From Hamiltosporidium magnivora (Eukaryota; Microsporidia; Dubosqiidae), in contig PITI01000558.1 in assembly GCA_004325065.1 (NCBI GenBank), forward strand, positions 1 to 10,900: a stretch of 10,900 bases of DNA, written 5' to 3'. Position numbers and translations under genes: made by a program. Under the pieces are notes generated by a model, which saw only the letters and a list, made by a program, of their open reading frames with translations, made no database searches and had not been told where the DNA came from. Positions within the stretch are counted from its first letter, which is position 1. Each line of letters opens with the position of its first letter. Below are positions 1-9,410 of the stretch, piece by piece.

Positions 1-430
1 GTTGAGATAATCCCTTATGTGATGACCTGGGACGGTATTGTGACAAAATACCATAAATCTCATCTTAAAAGACTAGAAATACCCATGAATGTAGAGGCAT
101 ACATTCAGTCTATAGTACTTAAAAAGACAATCGAAACAATTTCCTTTGATCGACGAAGAGGACTTCTGTCAGGACTAAATGCCGAAGAGAGCTGGGAGAG
201 AGCGTCAATGAGTGTTATTATGAGGTCAGAGATGCATGAGGAACCAATACCCCCTTTAAAAGAAGCGAAAACAGAGGAAGATGGTGCAAAAAACTTTAAA
301 CCAAAAAAATAAAGCACCCCTTATTTCACAAGGAGGAACCACTTTAAAGGAACCAACCAATAACATAAATAAAGAGTCTGATTTGGAAGAAGAGACAAAA
401 GTGGTTAAAGAGGTAGAAGAAAACATGTAA
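1..430 (+). pseudogene. C-terminal end of LINE polyprotein (end of endonuclease domain plus acidic tail), frameshifted
   Basis: The frame is open from the first base, so the gene is cut by the window edge. The ATG at 22-24 is not a real start. The reading contains IIPYVMTWDG, then AYIQS, VLKKT and ISFDRRRG. This has the spacing of the end of R2-type LINE proteins: a hydrophobic V-x-P-x-V stretch, a Gly-Val turn, a basic helix, then an IQ..VL..T helix after the PD-(D/E)xK-type endonuclease core. The frame stops at TAA 310-312, directly after a run of seven A (303-309). In the next frame an acidic stretch (KESDLEEE) continues to TAA 428-430. The inverted copy has six A at the same place and reads through, so a one-base insertion best explains the break. 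The nicking endonuclease and reverse transcriptase core would lie outside the window. The fragment is very probably not functional. Confidence 0.6.
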
Positions 431-472
431 AAAATGGTAAAAATATTTTAACCCAGAATTTTATTAAATAAA
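1..472 (+). mobile_element. 3' end of an RLE-type (R2/Dong-like) LINE retrotransposon, left copy
   Basis: This is the end of a LINE that enters from the left edge. It comprises the last part of the ORF, an acidic tail ending at a TAA at 428-430, and a short AT-rich 3' tail. An inverted, diverged copy lies at 10523-10900, and the two align from about position 88 to 472, past the stop codon. The last shared block is the ACCCAGA-TTTTATTAAATAA region at 451-472; beyond it the copies no longer match, which sets the likely 3' boundary. No long poly(A) tail or target-site duplication could be identified in this AT-rich setting. Assignment to the RLE LINE class rests on the protein pattern (see the ORF entry). 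The Nosema-type affinity is a recollection, not a search result. Confidence 0.6.
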
Positions 473-3400
473 TAAAACTTTAATCTATAATTAATTATAT
501 ATGAAAAATATCGAAAATTATGTTTATAATGTTGCATAAAATATTTAAATACCAGATTTTTATGTATAAAAAAGAAATTAAATTATTCTAATGGCTATAA
601 CTTTTGAAATGATTTTGCTTTGGATTAAAAGTATGTATAGTTAAAATATTCACCCAAATATTTAGAAAAATGTATTTTAAGATCAAAAGTATATATCTTG
701 TACGTATTAGAAGCTTTGTAGTTAAAATTTGTTTCAAAAAACAGAAATTGTTCGACCAAACTCTTGGTAAGCTATAAATGTCGTTTTTTAAGTACGAATA
801 ATAGATTTTTTAGTTCCTGGAATATATTTTTTTTTTATTAGAAGCCAAAATTTAGACAAAAATTTAGTTTATACCCAATAAAATAATAGACTTTTGGTTT
901 CAGAAGTAATTATTCATGTTAAGAAAATTTTCAAAGATTAATTATTAAATATCTACGTTGTTACTAAATCACTTATCGCTTGAAAAATACCATGACACGA
1001 TTTAATTGCTTTTATTCGTATAATTATGAAAGTAACAGGTTATATGTATTTAACGTTAAAATTAGACCTATATTAAAAGATGCTAAATTAAAAAAAACAA
1101 GAACTTCTAAGAATAATAACAGACCAAAACTTCACAGTTTCAAACTATCAAATAATATCGAAAATTTCGTAAAAAAAACACTAGATCTATATATTTGCTA
1201 AAAAAACAATTCTATTTATGAATTGCTTCTTTTGGTTGATATACAACTAGAGTACAAATTATACAAGAATATATAATACCTTCGACATATTCTTTAAGCT
1301 CGTTCATGAAACATTTTTTTCAAAATTAGGTTTTCCACCCAAAACAACAAGAATCCTCTAGGGCATATATTTTTTTAAACATGTTTTTATGAAAGATAGA
1401 TTTATTTAAAAAGTATGATGTCCCGATATCCCCCAAAAAAGAATTATTTTAGATGAAAAAATGATGCCTTATCTATAAACAAGATAAAAATGCATTTTTC
1501 CTCTAAATATCACCTTTAAACAGTAAAGACAAAAAATACTGTCTCTATATTGCTTAAATGCTATATAACATTATTAATAGTATAAAAAGTTTTTACTTTA
1601 TAAAAAAATAGAATAATAACGAATATAAAAATAAGTGTAAAGCTTCAGATATTATCGTTTTGTCTTTTTTTTTCTCAAATAAGAACACGGAATATCATGT
1701 ATGTTTTTGTTTATAGCGTAAGTAACCAAATTAGGATGTTTATAGTTAAATTATAATTTTTTTTTGGAAATTTCACCCGATAAAATTATTTACAAATCGC
1801 CCAATTTAAGTAGTATATATGATGTAGGTGATTTTAAATATGAATTTGTAGTATTAAGTAAAAAAAATATTTTTTAATCGAACACAATATTAGGATCGAT
1901 TCCACCAAAATTTTAAATAAATACATGTTTTCTTTACATATATTCTTTTTACATTATATTGTAAAAGTAAAATAGTTGACAAAATATAGTAAACTACCAA
2001 GCCGTAAAAGATTTATTCCTATATTTATTTTTAAAATAGAAATCCAAAGTGTTTTCTTGCTGTATAATAGATAAAAAAATCACAATGAACTACTCTTTTT
2101 GAGAAAAACTTTAACATTTTGCAGACTAAAGCAATAGAATTGAAAGGCCGATTTCAATTTTACAAATCCAAAGCATATAGGCTTCTAAAAGATTAACTAT
2201 CATCTTTATAGTTTTTTAACAAAATCAAATATGTAAAAAGTATTTTTCAATTCTTAGGAATGGTTTAATTTACAAAAATTTAAATAAAAAAGTTAAAATT
2301 TCAACAAATGAATTTTCGTGATTATAATTTAAAGAATCGATATTTTGCAGTATGTGAAAAACTAGTAAAATACTAAATTATAGCTATATTTTTAATTCTT
2401 GAATAATTAATAAAAACAGAATTTAAAAGAAAAGAAATTTATATCGGTCTACAACCAGAAAGTATTTAATATTATTTTACAGATGCATATCTTAAAAAAA
2501 GTGGTTTAAAATATAAGTCATGTTAAATAATAACATGATTTCGCAGTTCTGCACTTTATTTCTTAACCTAGTTTTTTTTCATTTTTTGTAGTAGAATTCT
2601 TTTTTATATCAAATGGAAATACTAATCAGTCTTTAGCAAAGACCAAGAAAACCACAGACTCAATTATTTTGAAATATATTTATTAGTTTAAATATTACTT
2701 TTAAAATGTCAAGATATATGTTCATATCGATATTTCAAGAGATATTATGACGTATTTTTGATAATCCTAACTAAGTAAACTTCAATTTAATATTATATTA
2801 GTCCTTCTTCAGACTACATCAAAAACTTTTTAAAAAATTCATTGATCTAAAAATCTCTTACTTGGTAAATTTTTAAAAGTTTGAAAAAAATATAAAAAAA
2901 ATATGTATGAAAATAAATTTATCCACATTTTTGATATAATATTTGTTGATATGACTCTTCATGCTTTCATATAAGTTTTATTCAAATTCAATTTATAATC
3001 TTATCTAAAGTAATAAATTTAGTTCCAACATATATATATTTCCAATCTACACTCTGATTATTTAAAGCCTATTTTATCAATTTTTGAGCTATAAAAACAC
3101 CAGATATGGTTTAAAATTCAAATTTATATTAATTCCAGTTATAAATCAAATCAGTATAAGAAAATCCTTATAGTAACCAATCGATCTAAAGGTTTACTTT
3201 GAAAAACGAATGTTTTTGATTTAAATTCAAATAAAAATACACGGAAGACTTCTTTTCTTCGAAATAAAAAAATTTTTGTGTCTGTATAAACACATCTTTT
3301 CGTTATTTTATAGATCTATTGGGTCTTATTAAAAACCATTCATGAAAAATTCATATTAATCAAGCAAGATATAGAATCTGATTTTCTCATAAGTCTCTAA

Positions 3401-3966
3401 TAATCTTATAGCAATCTACTTTAAGCAGATAATAACCATCTGTAACCACAAAAAAAATAGTAGAATCTATACTATTTAAATTATGAATCAATGTGTACTC
3501 ATTCTTTAAATATTTTTTCACATTACTTGAATAACTTAATTTTAATCTTGAAAATCTAGAATTCAATTTTTATTAAATAATTAATTTCGTCAAAATATAT
3601 ATAAAAACAATCTTAATCCATAGAATTTAAATTCAACTCCAAAACATATGTCAAAAGATAAGCAATCTTTTTGTTAATAATAAAAAAACAAAAAATTGAA
3701 TTTAAATTTGCTAAAATTTATACCAATTTTAAAATTTTACTTAGATTATATCTATATTTTTTAAAAAATGTATTTTAAAAATAAAAGCAAAATAAATTTT
3801 AAATTTAAACGAATTTTTTTAAAAATATATCCATTTACAATCATTTTCAAGAAATATTTTAAATTTTTCTTAAATGAATTTCTATAAGGAATAAAGAACT
3901 TAAAAACAAATACAAATATCACAAAATCAAGACAAAATAATTCTTGAAAATTACAATTTTTTTTTA
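473..3966. other. Gene-free, extremely AT-rich stretch
   Basis: About 3.5 kb in which I see no convincing gene on either strand. The base composition is much poorer in G+C than the flanks (10 of 60 bases in 2281-2340). Stops are dense in all frames and homopolymer A and T runs are common. The one open frame over 70 codons (980-1201, + strand) is Lys/Asn/Ser-rich, as chance AT-rich translation would be, and shows no domain. I found no tRNA B-box-like sequence and no clear tandem array. It could be intergenic spacer, fully decayed genes or repeat-derived DNA; the sequence alone does not decide. Confidence 0.6.
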
Positions 3967-5313
3967 CTATAAAGTTAGTTTAATTTTTTTGTTTAAATGA
4001 ACAATATTAGAAATTATTTCTATATTTGGTGTAACATCTTCGGAAAAGCCTATAATAATATTACGATCGTTACCAATAACTTTATAAACACCAGAAACAT
4101 TTTTTTTAAGAAATCTTATGAACTTACCTGATTTCAAGTCGTACATTTTTACATTATAAACAGTAGAAACGATGAGAAGATCACATATTACAAACATGGA
4201 TGTTATTTGTTCATTTTCTGATATTTTATAAATTAGATTTCCTGTCATTATGTCCCATTTACATACAAGGCCATCAGCTCCTGATGTAATAATATATTTT
4301 TCGTATTTTAATTCTTCTTTGATACCGTAAACTAAGAATAGCCAAGCCACAACCAATCTATGTGAACGTAACACCGCAATCAAAACCCCATCTATTTTAG
4401 ATAAATTTATTGTTGCATCTTGACTTCCAGACGCAATATAATTTTTTCCAAGAACAACAGAATATACTCTATTTGAATGTCGAGCCATTTTTTTTATAGT
4501 TTTTCCATTTTTATAATCCCACAAGATTACATCACCATCGTACGATCCCGAAAGTAAAAATTTATCGTTTATGTCCATACATCTGACACTAGCAGAATGT
4601 CCAGAGAGAATATGAAGACAATCTCCTTCATAATTCCAAACTCTTATATCAGAATCTCTAGATCCACTAATTATAAGTTTTTCATATATTTTTAAACATC
4701 TTACAGTTGATCTATGTCCTGTAAGAACTTTAATAGTCCACCCAGTAGAAATATCCCATATTCTAATACTTTTGTCTGTACTTCCGCTGATCAAATATTT
4801 TCCATCCGAACAGAAACACCAGACACCACCCAAATGACCAATCAATGTTCTAATATATATTCCATTATAAGAAAATATTTTTATGGTTTGATCATCAGAT
4901 GAAGAGATAACATATTTATCAGTTGAAACCATTTGTGTGATATCAGTTTGATTTGTAACCACACAGCATCTTCTTTCATCCGTTCCTTTTTTCCAAGATT
5001 GTTTTAAGTATTTGTTTTTTCTAATAATTGACAAAAATTCTGTATTTGATCTTAAAAATGGAAGTCCATACGGTTCACATTTATTTTTCCATAAAAAATA
5101 GCAGTTTCGTATTTTATTTAGATATTCTTTTGAAACTAAAAGCATTTTTTTAATTTGTGTAAAGCCCATATGCATTAAAATTGAGGATAATACTTCGTTT
5201 GGAACTTCTTTACAAATATTTATACGCATTTTCTTTGCTAATTTTTTGTCAATTAACACGGAATCTTCTGTAGTTTCTGGCATTTTGATGTTCAAAGGGT
5301 GTTTCTGGCGCAT
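3967..5313 (-). CDS. CDC4: Cdc4/FBXW7-type F-box and WD40-repeat protein, substrate receptor of an SCF ubiquitin ligase
   Basis: The 448-residue product has an F-box at about residues 36-80 (VPNEVLSSIL ... LWKNKC), then an eight-bladed-type WD40 propeller from about 120 to 438. In this family the F-box binds Skp1 and the propeller captures phosphorylated degrons for ubiquitination by the SCF ligase, as in cell-cycle control. Blades 2-4 carry Cdc4 hallmarks: GHLGGVW, GSTDKSIRIWD, GHRSTVRC, GSRDSDIRVW, GHSASVRC. Arg205, Arg219 and Arg244 fall where human FBXW7 has its degron-binding Arg465, Arg479 and Arg505, so phosphodegron binding is probably kept. The later blades are looser: blade 5 has Ser305 in place of the usual Trp, and blade 6 has extra residues at about 322-340. 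The protein is much shorter than yeast Cdc4 because the long N-terminal region is missing, in line with microsporidian gene shrinkage. The start at 5313 is the first Met; Met11 (5283) is possible and also precedes the F-box. No intron is seen. The gene symbol is by homology. Confidence 0.85.
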   Translation of the reverse strand: MRQKHPLNIKMPETTEDSVLIDKKLAKKMRINICKEVPNEVLSSILMHMGFTQIKKMLLVSKEYLNKIRNCYFLWKNKCEPYGLPFLRSNTEFLSIIRKNKYLKQSWKKGTDERRCCVVTNQTDITQMVSTDKYVISSSDDQTIKIFSYNGIYIRTLIGHLGGVWCFCSDGKYLISGSTDKSIRIWDISTGWTIKVLTGHRSTVRCLKIYEKLIISGSRDSDIRVWNYEGDCLHILSGHSASVRCMDINDKFLLSGSYDGDVILWDYKNGKTIKKMARHSNRVYSVVLGKNYIASGSQDATINLSKIDGVLIAVLRSHRLVVAWLFLVYGIKEELKYEKYIITSGADGLVCKWDIMTGNLIYKISENEQITSMFVICDLLIVSTVYNVKMYDLKSGKFIRFLKKNVSGVYKVIGNDRNIIIGFSEDVTPNIEIISNIVHLNKKIKLTL

Positions 5314-5359
5314 TAAAATAATTCTTAATGCTAGAAACTTTTTTGTTTTATAAAATATT

Positions 5360-5369
5360 TATTTATATA
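5360..5369 (-). promoter_or_regulatory. Candidate TATA box of the Cdc4-type gene
   Basis: The minus strand reads TATATAAATA here, ending 46 bases upstream of the proposed ATG at 5313. The match to a TATA box is good, but the surrounding DNA is so AT-rich that such a match can arise by chance. I see no clear CCC-type start-proximal motif of the kind reported for some microsporidian genes. Confidence 0.2.
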
Positions 5370-5437
5370 TTAAAAACCAATAAGATGGGTATAAAAAAAA
5401 TTTACAGTATAAATTTCAAAAAATTTACAAAGAAACG

Positions 5438-6791
5438 ATGCTGATGAATTGGATAAGGGGAAAAGATGTGGGTTTTTGCGAAAAAATAACGAAATTAACA
5501 CCTTTATCTCTCTACACACAAACAAACAGCCACCATGAGGTCAGATTGCATGAAATTCAAAATCATATGCTTAAGATTCAAGTTTCGTCAAATAGATCAC
5601 CTCTCTCTTCGGTTGAAGTCTATGCGTGGTAGCGATCGGTATCATGTAAAACTTATGTACTCTAATATCTTGGATGAAATTAAGCCAATATACTTCAAAA
5701 ACACTCGATTTTATACAGCTGAATCTAAAAAATCCTCAGTTGTTTTTCATTACACTACAGATAAGATTTAGAAAATATTTCTAAATATCTGGATTAAAAC
5801 TTTGGAGGTACGATAGTGAAAAATTTTGCAGTGCCGTAACACTGATATGTTGAAGATTTACTGAACATAACGGAAAGAGGAATATTGTCGGTGAAAGAGC
5901 ACGTATAGTCACCACATTTCTAACTGAACTATATTCTTTAGTTACATTATCTAGTAAATATACCTTGATGATAAGCATTTGAATAAATTAAATGATTTTA
6001 ATAAAGAAATAAAACTATATTTTCGAAGTAGAAAGTTACTAAACAATTTGGTAGATCCAAAAGCATTGAACTATAGTGATCTAAGGACATGTGGATACGC
6101 AGATTTCATTGTTTCGGGATTAAATACAAACCCCCATATCATACAGGCCGTGTAGGTACTTTATAAAGCAACAACCACAGCGAGAATTCTAGATTCGATT
6201 ATAAAGAAACACCGAGATAGTAATTTCAAAAGTTTTTGCAGAGAATTAATGCTGCCGAACCCTCTGTCTATAAGTTTAATTTCTAAAAAACCATGCGAGC
6301 AGTTTAATTTTAAATTAGGCAGTATAAATGATCATTCGAAACCAAATTTAGATGAAGGAATCTTCAAATTGTTAAGCTAAAAATAAATTTACGATGTATA
6401 TATATGGAAAGACATGCAAAAAGGACATTCTATGCTCGAGCTATCGGTTTCGATTTTATCGCTATCTGGCCGTATTCAATGAGACAATCTTGTTGATCGT
6501 AATAAAATTGAAATATTTTGTTCACAATACGGAATAAAACGATGAAATAGAACCCTATTATAATTACCTTGTACTTTTCGTTCCGAATATATTTCAAACA
6601 ACTTTCATAATTTAATTATTTTCAAAATATCAGTAAATTTGTTGATCAATCTTAAAGCAGCTGAAATATATTTTTTTAAAATTGTTTAATCAAAAACTTA
6701 TACTCTTCATAAATGTATGCATTATATCAGGAATGTCATAAATTTTGAAGAAGCACCCAAAACTGGTATGTTTTACAACCGACCGTGCATC
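5438..6791 (+). pseudogene. Long decayed protein-coding gene, family not recognised
   Basis: Coding potential runs through this region with the frame mostly preserved. A first part (5438-5632) is open in one frame. A second (5535-5768) is open in the frame that later dominates. A third (5854-5979, 42 codons) is shifted by one base. From 5958 to 6791 a single frame covers 278 codons with only seven stops (6153, 6378, 6384, 6480, 6543, 6561, 6687), where I would expect about 20 by chance at this composition. Uninterrupted pieces are 65, 74, 31, 20, 41 and 34 codons long. Translations look protein-like (GERARIVTTFLTELYSLVTL, RSRKLLNNLVDPKALNYSDL, MLELSVSILSLSGRI), with amphipathic helical stretches. 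I do not recognise the family. The gene starts only about 120 bases from the divergent Cdc4-type gene. All three stop codons occur, so a recoded single stop is unlikely and decay is the simplest reading. The original start and end are unknown; more distal sequence in the same frame may belong to it. Confidence 0.55.
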
Positions 6792-7192
6792 TGATCTTGA
6801 GAAAAACTTTAAGACGAGACTTTGATTACAGATAAATTTCCTATGCCAAACCCTATAAGTTAATGAAAAGTTTGTGACAAAAATCGTTCAACTTAAAGTG
6901 GAAGGCGAATCTTTTGGCAAACATCAGGTTAGTTCAATGAGAAGAAGACAAAGACCAAAAGAAAAAAGTTTCATGTAGGTTGTTCTTAATATAGTGTATG
7001 CGGAATATATTAAGCTAAAAAATGTTACATAAAGAAGCATGTTATTTTATAGATTAGTCTTATTTCTTCAATACATTAAAAACCATGATTAATATGATCA
7101 CACCCTGAAATTTATTAAAGTAAATTAATAAAAATAGAAAATGGATTTACCATATAGCTTGAAAAAAATCAATAATAAAAAATAAAGATTAA
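6792..7192. other. Probable decayed continuation; no gene
   Basis: After 6791 stops become frequent in the frame used by the upstream pseudogene, although short pieces still read like protein (for example DETLITDKFPMPNPIS at about 6813-6860). From about 7000 to 7190 the sequence is AT-rich with stops in every frame. It could be the eroded end of the upstream gene followed by spacer. No RNA gene or repeat is visible. Confidence 0.35.
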
Positions 7193-7722
7193 AATGCAAA
7201 GAAAAGAACTGAAGCATTCGCTCTTTATGGTGTATATGACCAATTGATTCAAACTCAACGAGAAATACAGCAAATGGACAAACCTACAGATGACACCTCT
7301 TACATTAAAATTTATTTCTTGTTCCTTATTGATTCTTAGACACTTTGTAATATACAGTTGAAAATTAAGATCTTTGATAGGCGATATAAAAACCTCTAAA
7401 GATTATTAAACCAGAAATATAGAGAGAATTCTGCCACGAATGAATCATGTACGGAATACTGCTAAATTTTAAGAAGATGTCAGTCCGTGGGATAAATAGA
7501 GATATTTCAGTCCCAACTGGTACGTGATGTGAAAATTCTGCTACTCATGGAGAAAATTTAGTGTTTAAAAACATTAAGGAATATTAGAAGATAGCAGAGT
7601 TTATTCGGAATGTAGGTCAATCTAAGAAACACAAACCAATCATATAGCGAATGGAAAACAATCTCACAATAGATTGCATACAAAAATATTATTTTTTACA
7701 ATCAATAATTACGCAATATCAT
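7193..7722 (+). pseudogene. Short coding fossils in two frames, family not recognised
   Basis: The frame from 7193 is open for 48 codons to TAG 7337-7339, with a well-mixed, helix-like composition (EAFALYGVYDQLIQTQREIQ). It continues as 19- and 21-codon pieces to TAA 7463-7465. Another frame takes over from 7444 to 7722: pieces of 27, 19, 19 and 25 codons, including GINRDISVPTGT and ENLVFKNIKEY, separated by TGA 7525, TAG 7585 and TAG 7645. The change of frame would imply an indel near 7450. Support is weak, because stop density is only modestly below chance in the second part. I do not recognise any domain. It might be part of the same decayed element as its neighbours on the + strand. Confidence 0.3.
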
Positions 7723-8134
7723 TGATTGACCACCACTTCGAATAACTTCTAATTGAAGAGCTGAATTCACAAAGTAAGATGCAGCAGTGTATATTTTTTG
7801 GGTAAAAAATTAAGAAAACACAAATCGGGTTGTAAAAAAGTCTGTATATTGTAACAAAAACCTAAAAGCGGTCTCCTTGGTGTTTAGTTTCGAAGCGAAC
7901 ATTTACTTTTGCAACTATTGGATTATATAAAAAAAGTATATCTACATCAACTAGGAAAAAAAGAATTCTTTGGGCAGAAAAGGCAAACCAAATAAATCAT
8001 GAATTAATATAAGACTTCTCAAATGTAAAATGCACGTTGTTAGATGCAAACGAAAAGAAATAAGAAAAGTTACTCTTGCCAAATTTTATATGAAACAGAA
8101 CAAACAAACCTTCTATAGAAGTTAAATAATGTAA
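7723..8134. other. No convincing gene; possible eroded coding sequence
   Basis: Stops occur in all frames. One + strand frame has a few protein-like stretches, such as the one around 7890-8000 containing KKRILWAEKANQINHELI. That string faintly recalls the region before the first catalytic residue in Tc1/mariner transposases, but no DDE/D motif follows, so I do not name it. Nothing else is visible here. Confidence 0.3.
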
Positions 8135-8143
8135 AAAAAGCAT

Positions 8144-8422
8144 ATGATTTTAAATGACTATTCAGATGATATAAGAAAAGGAATATGTTGCATGCACGAA
8201 ACAGCATTCGAATATATCCAGAAGAAAAATGTACTTTCGGGATCTGAAAATATATATCAACACAGCAATAAGTCTCGTAAAACAGTAGAATTTGAAGGGA
8301 CCCGATGTATGAAAGAGCTTAACTATGAAAAAACTTGTCGGTGGATGAAAGTGATAGATGCAAACACTTGCTCATTTGTTGCAGCCTTCTTATACATCCT
8401 AGTCTGGGTGATACACAGCTGA
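8144..8422 (+). CDS. Small open reading frame, 92 residues, uncharacterised; probably a gene fragment
   Basis: The frame opens at 8135, has its first ATG at 8144 and ends in TGA 8420-8422. An uninterrupted run of 95 codons is unusual at this composition, so some coding history is likely. The translation is cysteine-containing and mixed in composition (for example residues 49-63, KTVEFEGTRCMKELN). It ends in a hydrophobic stretch, roughly residues 76-90 (SFVAAFLYILVWVI), which could be a membrane anchor but is short for one. No signal peptide or known domain was recognised. It lies on the same strand as the decayed genes on both sides, and nothing upstream looks like a clear promoter. It may be a surviving piece of a larger dead gene rather than an expressed protein. 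Confidence 0.3.
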   Translation: MILNDYSDDIRKGICCMHETAFEYIQKKNVLSGSENIYQHSNKSRKTVEFEGTRCMKELNYEKTCRWMKVIDANTCSFVAAFLYILVWVIHS

Positions 8423-8969
8423 AATGCTAAATAAATTTGCTGATTGATGTTCTAGCATAGCCCGCATCTATTTATTTACAACGAAAATGCTGTTCGCAGA
8501 AGTCAAACCTTTTTGAAATCCACAGGTTCTTATGTTTTTTTATTCAAATCATTTATTTGACGTTCACTAATTCATAGTCGATTTCTACTTTAAGTAATTA
8601 AACTTTCTGACATTCCTTCATTTTATCCCTTGTTCCTTTAATTTTGTTATAATTCTGAATTATGTTAAGTTGGTCATAGATCTGGTGTAGTTTATATCCC
8701 ACCAAAACGCTAACAATGATTTTCACAGATATTTTACGCAGTCATTGGTAAGCAGATGATTTTCAATAGGGTTGTCTTATCTCTATATAGCATGTACCCA
8801 GCGTTTAAAATGTATAAATTCAATTATACAAAACCAATCCGGTGTCATTCTGTTCAAGATAATTATTAAAACGTGTATCTGAGATTACGATTGATTGCCA
8901 GAACAAAACTTGACGGTAAATTTCGTAAAATACACCTGACTTTTTTTATTACAAACAATGGCACAATAA
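8423..8969. other. Stretch without a recognisable gene
   Basis: No frame stays open for long on either strand. Composition is moderate and similar to the flanking fossils rather than to the desert at 473-3966. It may be eroded coding sequence. No RNA gene, tandem repeat or clear inverted repeat was found. Confidence 0.4.
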
Positions 8970-9410
8970 GATGCTCCAAACAAATTTGGAGTTCCTTATA
9001 AGCCATGTTTCTTATGTTCAAACCAAAAAGCCAAACTAAAACAAATTTTTAGCCACCTAGATAGGCTTTTTTATTTAGCATCGCAGTTCTCGCATGATTA
9101 CGTGAGAAATATTATAATCAAAAAAAATGTACGTTCCAAACTACTGATCTGCTATAAAAAAAAGAATACATCAATAAAAAGTACGCAAATATTCTGCCAA
9201 AGTAATATTTTTATTACACAGAGAGAATATAAAGCAAAAAAAATCCGGCTTAGGTCAAAGAAGAGCATATAGAGACCCGTTTTAAAATCAAAACACCCCA
9301 ACAAGTATCTAAAATACGCATTGATTCTATTAAGAAGAGGCTGTTAAGTATGTGAACAACAAAATGCGCGGCTCCAACGAGGTATAAAATTTACCGACTC
9401 AAAGCTCTAA
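8970..9410 (+). pseudogene. Decayed LINE fragment: zinc-knuckle and start of endonuclease region (tentative)
   Basis: A frame with no start codon is open for 100 codons (8970-9269). After TAG 9270-9272 it continues for 24 codons to TAA 9345-9347, then 20 more to TAA 9408-9410. About 12 residues in it reads CFLC, then KLKQIFSHL, then SHDYVRNIIIKK. This has the spacing of the C-x2-C-x8-H-x4-C knuckle followed by an (R)HD-x-V-x3-I helix that precedes the endonuclease in R2-type LINEs. The knuckle His reads Gln, the last Cys reads Leu, and the Arg of RHD reads Ser, so the site is dead. Further on, KHPNKYLKYALILL resembles the KxxKYxxL stretch of that endonuclease. The family call is from pattern memory and is moderate at best. 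The long open run itself is solid. It runs convergently with the - strand LINE relic beginning at 10383. Confidence 0.45.

Noticed and set aside
105..317. Open frame on the minus strand opposite the left LINE copy
   Set aside because: It is the antisense shadow of the LINE coding frame, which has a recognisable protein pattern.
980..1201. 73-codon + strand open frame in the desert
   Set aside because: Lys/Asn/Ser/Thr-rich composition expected from AT-rich random sequence, no domain, no coding-like neighbours.
4714..4902. Open frame on the + strand inside the Cdc4-type gene
   Set aside because: Antisense shadow of well-conserved WD40 blades.
5690..5770. Cullin-like reading (NTRFYTAESKKSS) near the F-box gene
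   Set aside because: It recalls the FY-x-x-ES stretch of cullins, which would be an attractive SCF link, but the following sequence does not match cullin order or repeats.
5781..5978. 65-codon minus-strand open frame
   Set aside because: It overlaps a + strand coding fossil and looks like its shadow; no domain recognised.
5958..6791. Stop-codon reassignment to explain in-frame stops in a long frame
   Set aside because: TAA, TAG and TGA all occur in the frame, and the intact Cdc4-type gene uses none internally.
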